From the NCBI RefSeq assembly GCF_017355365.1, contig NZ_JADIJR010000023.1:1-50895 (forward strand): a stretch of 50,895 nt of DNA. Direction: 5' to 3'. The notes below the pieces were generated by a model that did no database searches, was not told where the DNA came from, and saw nothing but the letters and a program-made list of their open reading frames with translations. Origin of the DNA: Microbacterium sp. SD291. Its GTDB lineage: Bacteria; Actinomycetota; Actinomycetes; Actinomycetales; Microbacteriaceae. Position 1 is the first letter of the stretch, and the number at the start of each line of letters is the position of its first letter. Both the position numbers and the translations under genes were made by a program. Shown in pieces: positions 45,647 to 50,895 of the stretch.

Positions 45647-45662
45647 ATAAATCTAGAGTTAT
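45647..45662. promoter_or_regulatory. Candidate operator between DUF1349 gene and SatD gene
   Basis: ATAA-A-TCTAGA-G-TTAT, a 16-bp palindrome with one mismatched pair, in an AT-rich patch. It contains the TAGAGT -10 candidate of the SatD gene (45654-45659) and covers the -35 region of the DUF1349 gene. The SatD protein has a DNA-binding-like C-terminus, so autoregulation is plausible. Confidence 0.5.
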
Positions 45663-45669
45663 TCGTGAT

Positions 45670-46326
45670 ATGGTTATGTTCATGGTCATCGCAGTGCTCG
45701 CCGACATCGTGGGGTCCCGCAGGCTCGACGATCGCTCGGCCGCGCAGCAGGTGCTGGACGAGACCATCGCCGCCGTCGAGATCGACCTCCCGCTCGCGGT
45801 GCAGCCTCTGACGCCCACCGTCGGAGACGAGCAGCAGGGCGTCTACCGGGACCTCGGCGACGCGATGATCTCCCTGCTGATGATCCAGCTCAGACTGCCC
45901 GACGGCATCGCCTTCCGGTTCGGGATCGGGATCGGCGAGGTCAGGGCGGTCAGTTCCGTGCACGGGGAGCTCGCCGACGGGCCAGGCTGGTACGCCGCAC
46001 GCGCCGCGATCGAGACGGTGCACGACCGCGAGGGTCGCGCCGTGCCGCGCACGCGCACATGGATTGTCGGCGCCCCGGGGCAGGATGAGGTCATGGAGCA
46101 CACGATCGCGGCATCCAACGCCTATCTCCTCGTGCGCGACGAACTCGTCGGCGCCATGAACGAGCGCGAGCGGCGCCTCACCTACGGCCGCCTGATCGGA
46201 CGATCGCAGCAGGAGCTCGCGATCGGGGAGGGCATCTCTCAGCCCAGCGTGTCCAAGTCGCTGAAGCGCGCGGGGACAGCGGCGATCCTCGAAGGCGTCG
46301 CAGCCCTGCGGGAGGAGTCGCGATGA
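45670..46326 (+). CDS. SatD family protein
   Basis: 218 residues from the first of three closely spaced in-frame ATGs (45670, 45676, 45682). The last would give MVIAVLADIVGSRRLDDRSA, which is closest to the usual family start. The N-terminal half (TPTVGDEQQGVYRDLGDAMI and FRFGIGIGEVRAV) is the SatD domain. The C-terminal part has LIGRSQQELAIGEGISQPSV and SKSLKRAG, a helix-turn-helix-like segment. SatD takes its name from a Streptococcus acid-tolerance locus; its biochemical role is unknown. It overlaps the next membrane protein gene by ATGA, and the two form a conserved-looking pair. Confidence 0.87.
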   Translation: MVMFMVIAVLADIVGSRRLDDRSAAQQVLDETIAAVEIDLPLAVQPLTPTVGDEQQGVYRDLGDAMISLLMIQLRLPDGIAFRFGIGIGEVRAVSSVHGELADGPGWYAARAAIETVHDREGRAVPRTRTWIVGAPGQDEVMEHTIAASNAYLLVRDELVGAMNERERRLTYGRLIGRSQQELAIGEGISQPSVSKSLKRAGTAAILEGVAALREESR

Positions 46327-47126
46327 TCGTCGCCGGATTCCTCCTGCTCGCCGTCGGCGCCGCCGATCTCGTGCGTCAGTTCGCGCCCCGCCGCTGGATC
46401 GGCCACCTCGCCGTCGCCATCATCCTGCTGCTGCTCGGCAGCGTGAGTGACGCGCTGCTGCCGATGATCGCCGCACTCGTGGTCGGCGCGCTCTGGATCT
46501 GGTGCATGCCCGACGACAGGGTGGCGCCACTGGGCTTCTGGCCCGCCGTCCTGCTCGGAGTCGCCAGCATCGGCGCCGTGGTCTGGATCGGCTCTCGCGC
46601 CGAAGCCGGCCTGATCGGCGAGGTGTGGAGCCTGCGCTCGCCCTTCGGCGACGTCTCCTTCGATCTCGCGATGCTCGTGCTCGGCGCATCCGTGTTCCTC
46701 CTCGAGTCCTCGAACCTGGTGGTGCGCGCCGCCCTCGACGGCGAGCACACCTGGCGGCCGATCGACGTGAACCTCGCTGCGGCGGTCGCGCCGGGCGTCG
46801 CCGCGGCGGGTGACGATGCGGCGAAGGCCGCCGACCCGGCCTTCGTCGCGGATGCCGCAGCAACGGCCCCCGACCGGCGCAACGGCTTCAAGGGCGGCCG
46901 CCTGATCGGCCCTCTCGAGCGGATGCTCGTGCTGATCCTGACCCTCGCGGCGGCGTATCCGGTGCTCGCCGCGATGCTGGCGGCGAAGGGCATCGTCCGG
47001 TTCCCGGAGATCTCGCGCGACGGCGAGACCGGTGCTCGTGCCGAGTACTTCCTCGTGGGCAGCCTGGTCAGCTGGGTGATCGCGCTGGGCGCGGCCTTCC
47101 TGGTCTGGTGGGCGGCGCACAGCTGA
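46323..47126 (+). CDS. Membrane protein paired with SatD (DUF3307-like C-terminal block)
   Basis: 267-residue protein with about six hydrophobic segments, among them IVAGFLLLAVGAADLV, HLAVAIILLLLGSVSDALLP, WPAVLLGVASIGAVVWIG and LVGSLVSWVIALGAAFLVWW. The block GRLIGPLERMLVLILTL then GIVRFPEISRD and EYFLVGSLVSW resembles a motif shared by membrane proteins linked to SatD. It is coupled to the SatD gene by a 4-nt overlap. Function unknown. No terminator is seen before tyrS. Confidence 0.8.
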   Translation: MIVAGFLLLAVGAADLVRQFAPRRWIGHLAVAIILLLLGSVSDALLPMIAALVVGALWIWCMPDDRVAPLGFWPAVLLGVASIGAVVWIGSRAEAGLIGEVWSLRSPFGDVSFDLAMLVLGASVFLLESSNLVVRAALDGEHTWRPIDVNLAAAVAPGVAAAGDDAAKAADPAFVADAAATAPDRRNGFKGGRLIGPLERMLVLILTLAAAYPVLAAMLAAKGIVRFPEISRDGETGARAEYFLVGSLVSWVIALGAAFLVWWAAHS

Positions 47127-47141
47127 CCCGCCTGCCGCTGA

Positions 47142-47147
47142 TAGCCT
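47142..47147 (+). promoter_or_regulatory. -10 box of tyrS
   Basis: TAGCCT, 7 nt before the tyrS GTG, with no ribosome site between. Confidence 0.6.
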
Positions 47148-47154
47148 TGAGCGC

Positions 47155-48456
47155 GTGTCAAATCCCGCTCTGACGACCGCGGCCCCTGCGATCGATCCCA
47201 CGTTCGAGAACGTGTGGGACGAACTCGTATGGCGCGGCCTCGTCCACGTGTCCACCGACCAGGAGGCGCTGCGCGCCCTGCTCGCGGGAGACCCCATCAC
47301 GTATTACTGCGGATTCGACCCGACGGCTCCCAGCCTGCACCTCGGAAACCTGGTGCAGCTGCTCACCCTGCGTCGCATCCAGCTCGCCGGGCACAAGCCG
47401 CTAGGTCTCGTCGGCGGCTCGACCGGACTCATCGGCGATCCCCGCCCGACGGCGGAGCGCACGCTGAACACCCGCGAGACCGTCGAGGACTGGGTCGGTC
47501 GCCTGCGCGCCCAGGTCGAGCGCTACCTCAGCTTCGACGGCGACAACGCCGCGCGCATCGTGAACAACCTCGACTGGACGGCGCCGCTGTCGGCGATCGA
47601 CTTCCTGCGCGAGATCGGAAAGTACTACCGGGTCGGCACGATGCTGAAGAAGGACGCGGTCGCCGCGCGCCTGAACTCCGACGAGGGCATCAGCTACACC
47701 GAGTTCAGCTACCAGATCCTGCAGGGGATGGACTTCCTCGAGCTCTACCGCCAGTACGACTGCGTCCTGCAGACCGGCGGCAGCGACCAGTGGGGCAACC
47801 TCACCAGCGGCACGGACCTCATCCGGCGCGCCGAGGGGGTCTCCGCACACGCGATCGGCACCCCGCTGATCACGAACAGCGACGGCACGAAGTTCGGCAA
47901 GAGCGAGGGCAACGCGATCTGGCTGGATGCCGACATGTGCAGCCCGTACCGCATGTACCAGTTCTGGCTCAGCACGACGGACGACGACGTGATCGAGCGG
48001 CTGAAGGTGTTCACGTTCCTCAGCAGGGCCGAGATCGAGGAGTACGCGGCCCTGGTCGAGACGGAGCCGTTCCGTCGCGCCGCGCAGAAGCGACTCGCAC
48101 TCGAGGTCGTCGCGACCGTGCACGGCATCGATGCGACCGCGGCCGTGATCGCGGCATCCGAGGCGCTGTTCGGGCAGGGCGATCTGACCGCGCTCGACGC
48201 GTCGACGCTGCGGACCGCGCTGGAGGAGCTTCCGAACGCGACCGTCGCCGCGGGGACGTCCGTCGTCGAGGCGCTGGTCGCGACCGAGCTGGTGTCGAGC
48301 CTGTCCGAGGCCCGGCGTGCGATCGGCCAGGGAGGCGTCTCGCTCGACGGCGACAAGGTCGACGACGAGGCAGCACTGGTGCAGGGTTCGCTGCCCGGGG
48401 GAGTCTCCGTGCTCCGTCGCGGCAAGAAGACCCTCGCCGGCGTCTTCATCGGCTGA
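47155..48456 (+). CDS. tyrS: Tyrosyl-tRNA synthetase
   Basis: 433-residue class I synthetase. The HIGH-like motif is HLGN in PTAPSLHLGNLVQLLTLRRI. The tyrosine pocket is in YCGFDPTAP and YQILQGMDFLELYRQYDCVL with QTGGSDQWGNLTSG, and the KMSKS equivalent is KFGKS (TNSDGTKFGKSEGNAIWL). The C-terminal S4 RNA-binding domain follows (VSSLSEARRAIGQGGVSLDG ... LRRGKKTLAGVFIG). The GTG start, 7 nt after TAGCCT, indicates a leaderless message; no T-box leader is present. Confidence 0.97.
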   Translation: MSNPALTTAAPAIDPTFENVWDELVWRGLVHVSTDQEALRALLAGDPITYYCGFDPTAPSLHLGNLVQLLTLRRIQLAGHKPLGLVGGSTGLIGDPRPTAERTLNTRETVEDWVGRLRAQVERYLSFDGDNAARIVNNLDWTAPLSAIDFLREIGKYYRVGTMLKKDAVAARLNSDEGISYTEFSYQILQGMDFLELYRQYDCVLQTGGSDQWGNLTSGTDLIRRAEGVSAHAIGTPLITNSDGTKFGKSEGNAIWLDADMCSPYRMYQFWLSTTDDDVIERLKVFTFLSRAEIEEYAALVETEPFRRAAQKRLALEVVATVHGIDATAAVIAASEALFGQGDLTALDASTLRTALEELPNATVAAGTSVVEALVATELVSSLSEARRAIGQGGVSLDGDKVDDEAALVQGSLPGGVSVLRRGKKTLAGVFIG

Positions 48457-48469
48457 GCCCTCAGAGCGG

Positions 48470-49264
48470 ATGCCGTTCACCCCGAGTCACGCGCTGATCG
48501 CGCTCCCGTTCGTGCGCACGCCGCTCGTACCCGCGGCGATCGCGATCGGCGCGATGACTCCGGACCTGCCGCTGTTCGTGCGCGGCGCGGGCGTGGACTA
48601 CTCGTTCACCCACACCTATGCGAACATCGCGTGGACCGCGCTGCTCGCCTTCGGCCTGTTTCTCGTCTGGCGGGTCGTGCTGCGGCCGGCGGCACTCGAG
48701 CTCGCGCCACTCCGGCTGGCGCGACGCCTCCCCGCGGACTGGGCGACGAGTGGACTCGCTGCTCTGCGCCGGGCCGTCGGCATCGGTGCCGGCCCGATCT
48801 TCCCGCTGCTGCTCGCGGTCTCGCTCCTGCTCGGCGTGGTGTCGCACATCGTCTGGGACTCGTTCACGCACGAGGGTCGATGGGGCGTCGAGGTGCTGCC
48901 TGCGCTCGACTCCATGTGGGGTCCGCTGACCGGGTTCAAGTGGCTGCAGCACGGCTCCAGCATCGGCGGCCTCGCCATCATCGGCGTGTGGGCGGTCGTG
49001 CGTCTGGCGGGGACCTCCCCGCGGTCGGACGTCACGCGGGCGCTGCCGGCCGGCATCCGCATCGCCTGGTGGGTCTCGCTGCCGGTCATCCTGCTGACGG
49101 CATGGGCGGTGGGCCTCGCCGCGTACGGTCCGTTCACCGATGGGTTCACGCCGCAGCACCTCGGCTACCGGGTGCTGCCACCGGCGTGCGCGGTGTGGGG
49201 AGCCCTCACCCTCGGGCTCTGCCTGGTGCTGCCGCCGTTCCGGCACCGTCACCAGCGCGGCTGA
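48470..49264 (+). CDS. DUF4184 family membrane protein
   Basis: 264-residue integral membrane protein: MPFTPSHALIALPFVRTPLV with AIGAMTPDLPLF, then FTHTYANIAWTALLAFGLFL, FPLLLAVSLLLGVVSHIVWD followed by SFTHEGRW, and further helices ending LTLGLCLVLPPF. The His/Asp-rich pattern (PSHA, TPDLP, SHIVWDSFTH) is typical of DUF4184 and recalls metal-dependent membrane hydrolases of the YdjM/DUF457 type; activity is unproven. The ATG at 48470 is chosen by the family start; it lies 13 nt after the tyrS stop. The 3' end overlaps the convergent CoA-transferase gene by 16 nt. Confidence 0.87.
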   Translation: MPFTPSHALIALPFVRTPLVPAAIAIGAMTPDLPLFVRGAGVDYSFTHTYANIAWTALLAFGLFLVWRVVLRPAALELAPLRLARRLPADWATSGLAALRRAVGIGAGPIFPLLLAVSLLLGVVSHIVWDSFTHEGRWGVEVLPALDSMWGPLTGFKWLQHGSSIGGLAIIGVWAVVRLAGTSPRSDVTRALPAGIRIAWWVSLPVILLTAWAVGLAAYGPFTDGFTPQHLGYRVLPPACAVWGALTLGLCLVLPPFRHRHQRG

Positions 49265-50562
49265 TCCGCGCCCCACGGCCGCGGTGCGCGGAACTCGAGC
49301 CCCGGCAGGGCGGGGCGGGCTGTGGTCAGCGTCCGCGACCCGACCCGGAACGTCGCGATATGCGGCGCAGGATCGATGTCGATCTCGGTATCCGGCTGCG
49401 AACGACGCGGCATCCCGAGGAGCTCGGCGGCGATCCGCCGCAGGGAGGTGCTGACGTGCCATGTGCCGCCCTCGCGGCTGCGCCGGTCGAGCAGTCGGAC
49501 CACGGATGCCGCGAGCAGATAGCCCGCGCTGTGATCGAGAGCCTGCGCCGGAAGCACGCCGGGGCGTTCGCCGTCGGGGGATTCGACGAGCGCTATGCCG
49601 GATTCAGCCTGGACCAGGCTGTCGAAGCCTGCACGGTCCGGATGCTCCACGCCCCACGCGCTGAGCTGGGCGATCACGAGACCGGGATGCCGTTCGGCGA
49701 TCGTCGCGGGATCGAGACCGAGACGGCCGAGTGCGGCGGGGCGATAGCCGAGCACGACCGCATCCGCGCGGTCGAGGAGCTCGTGCATGACGGGGGAGCG
49801 CGCGTCGAGCACCGCTGAGCGCTTGCCGTGTCCGGTGTCGAGGTGCTGCCATTCGGGCTCGGGCGGCTCGGGCGGATCTATGCGCAGCACGTCCGCGCCG
49901 AGCAGGGCGAGGGTGCGCGTGCAGACGGGGCCGGCGATCACGCGGGTGAGGTCGAGCACGCGGAAGCCGGTGAGCGGAAGGCCGGCCTGCAACGGGCGCG
50001 TCGACTCCGCGCGAGTCGCCTCGATGCGCTGCACTCCCAGCAGGGGAGTCGTGCGGAGCGCCGCGTCGTGAGCGTCGTCCTCGGGGGCGACCGTCACCGC
50101 GAGACCGCCCGTCGCCGTGATCGCGGTGATCGCCTCGGCGGAGGTGCGCTCGGCGAGTGCGGCGCGCACGAGCTCGGGATCGCCCGTCACTCCCAGCGCA
50201 GCGAGAAGCCCTCGCGCATGATGCGGGTAGTTGCCGTGCGTGCGCACCCAGCCGTCGCGGCTGCGCCAGAACCCGGAGAGGGGCGACCAGACGTCGGGCG
50301 CGGCTGCCCCGATCGTCAGAAGTCGGTCGCTGCGATACGAGAGTGCGATGCGAGACGGATCTGGCGCGACGCGGATGCCGGCGGCGAGTGCCGCCGCCGA
50401 GACGCTGGCGGAAGCCAGCTCTCCGACCGCGAGTCGTGAAGGCAGTGGCACCCTGCGGTCCGCGACGCTGCCAGGGGGAACGGAATCGTCGTCGCCGGCG
50501 AGCTCACTCCAGACGCGCTCGAGAAGGATCGCTGCGGGCCCGATGCGCGACGTCGATGGCAT
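49249..50562 (-). CDS. CoA transferase, family III (CaiB/BaiF)
   Basis: 437-residue protein. The C-terminal half has family III features: LTGFRVLDLTRVIAGPVCTR, LLGADVLRIDPPEPPEPEWQ, DTGHGKRSAVLDARSP, DAVVLGYRPAALGRLGLDPA and IAQLSAWGVEHPDRAGFDSL followed by VQAESGIA. The usual catalytic Asp position is not obvious to me. The first about 200 residues are a degenerate copy of the fold (SPLSGFWRSRDGWVRTHGNY, PHHARGLLAALG). It may move CoA between carboxylic acids; substrates unknown. TACGAT on the minus strand (50574-50569) ends 6 nt before the ATG, a leaderless geometry that supports the start. Confidence 0.85.
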   Translation of the reverse strand: MPSTSRIGPAAILLERVWSELAGDDDSVPPGSVADRRVPLPSRLAVGELASASVSAAALAAGIRVAPDPSRIALSYRSDRLLTIGAAAPDVWSPLSGFWRSRDGWVRTHGNYPHHARGLLAALGVTGDPELVRAALAERTSAEAITAITATGGLAVTVAPEDDAHDAALRTTPLLGVQRIEATRAESTRPLQAGLPLTGFRVLDLTRVIAGPVCTRTLALLGADVLRIDPPEPPEPEWQHLDTGHGKRSAVLDARSPVMHELLDRADAVVLGYRPAALGRLGLDPATIAERHPGLVIAQLSAWGVEHPDRAGFDSLVQAESGIALVESPDGERPGVLPAQALDHSAGYLLAASVVRLLDRRSREGGTWHVSTSLRRIAAELLGMPRRSQPDTEIDIDPAPHIATFRVGSRTLTTARPALPGLEFRAPRPWGADQPRW

Positions 50563-50568
50563 GCTGCG

Positions 50569-50574
50569 ATCGTA
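50569..50574 (-). promoter_or_regulatory. -10 box of the CoA transferase gene
   Basis: TACGAT on the minus strand with 6 nt to the ATG. Confidence 0.5.
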
Positions 50575-50775
50575 CGCCCGGGCGCAGCTGGGGGCGATTT
50601 GCCCACTGGACTGGGAGAAACCTTCTGTGCGCCGTCACGACACGCCCGGGTGGGGTGGCTCGATTTGCCAGAACCCCTGGATCCGCGTAACTTATTACTT
50701 GTTCGCCCCACAGGGAAGCGGAGAAGCCGAGAGCTTCACCCCCCTCAAGCGGAGAACCACCTCCCGATCCCTCAC

Positions 50776-50804
50776 TTGTGAGAACAGACGCGTGCGTCTA
50801 GGAT
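50776..50804 (+). promoter_or_regulatory. Promoter in the right-end intergenic region
   Basis: -35 TTGTGA (50776-50781), 17-nt spacer, -10 TAGGAT (50799-50804). It points out of the window. The 333-nt stretch 50563-50895 has no coding sequence I can support; it holds this promoter, a stem-loop and a second -35. Confidence 0.6.
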
Positions 50805-50806
50805 GG

Positions 50807-50852
50807 GAGATCCACCCCTTCTGCGGCTGTCTTCAGCTGCGCAGCGGATCTC
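50807..50852 (+). ncRNA. Stem-loop at the start of the right-end transcript
   Basis: Nested helices directly after the TAGGAT box: GAGATCC/GGATCTC (50807-50813 with 50846-50852), CTGCG/CGCAG (50821-50825 with 50840-50844) and GCTG/CAGC (50826-50829 with 50834-50837). It would form at the 5' end of the RNA, as in rRNA operon leaders. Confidence 0.5.
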
Positions 50853-50873
50853 AGATTCGCATGGCGCGCCGAT

Positions 50874-50879
50874 TTGACA
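50874..50879 (+). promoter_or_regulatory. Second -35 box at the right edge
   Basis: Perfect TTGACA preceded by CGATT. Its -10 would lie just beyond the window. CGATTTG also occurs at 50595 and 50661. Confidence 0.4.
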
Positions 50880-50895
50880 AGCGAGACAGGGTGGC

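Overview
The window looks like a chromosomal segment of a high-GC actinobacterium of the family Microbacteriaceae, most likely Microbacterium. Evidence is the GC-rich codon use, many GTG starts, repeated TAnnnT -10 boxes only 6-9 nt before start codons (leaderless transcripts), DUF222, DUF2510 and SatD family genes, an FtsE with a C-terminal tail, and a TPP-riboswitch-controlled ThiD-TenA fusion. The family assignment is inference from gene content, not from a database comparison.

Layout. 1-372: N-terminal part of a DUF222 protein running off the left edge. 549-6789: prfB, two tandem DUF2510 membrane proteins on the minus strand, then ftsE-ftsX-smpB. 6802-12245: an S9 peptidase, then metF and metE. 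12298-15398: an NTF2-like/flavin monooxygenase divergent from a GAF-domain regulator, with a perfect inverted repeat between them. 15403-16723: lexA divergent from a small LysM membrane protein (YneA/DivS-like position). 16817-20798: hisC-hisB-hisH, hisA (priA type) and an SseB-like gene. 20969-22937: a DUF1844 gene and infC-rpmI-rplT behind a folded leader, with infC starting at ATC. 23041-26868: an rRNA methyltransferase and a response regulator-kinase-TAXI lipoprotein operon. 27194-30555: gluABCD-like uptake system. 30623-34191: pheST. 34293-36924: an epimerase-like gene and the thiamine salvage gene. 36983-43895: argCJBDFH behind a candidate Arg-rich leader peptide. 43901-45026: a DUF559 nuclease-like gene bracketed by 17-bp repeats. 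45035-50562: a DUF1349 gene, the SatD pair, tyrS, a DUF4184 gene and a CoA transferase. 50563-50895: promoter and leader region for a gene beyond the right edge, possibly an rRNA operon.

Most of the window is core metabolism and translation. The points most worth a second look are: (1) the DUF559 gene embedded in eight copies of a palindromically arranged 17-bp repeat; (2) the leaderless 27-codon ORF ending in an Arg cluster ahead of an arginine cluster that lacks argR; (3) the infC leader with mutually exclusive helices; (4) the CGAA-N6-TTCG box on the LysM promoter next to lexA; (5) an orphan TAXI sensor-like operon followed by an 11-bp tandem repeat and a possible gene remnant; and (6) 19-bp REP-like elements inside the reading frames of pheT and argC.

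No tRNA, rRNA, CRISPR array, insertion sequence or phage gene was recognised inside the window. All positions and motifs were read by eye from the sequence. Family names rest on motif recognition without a search.
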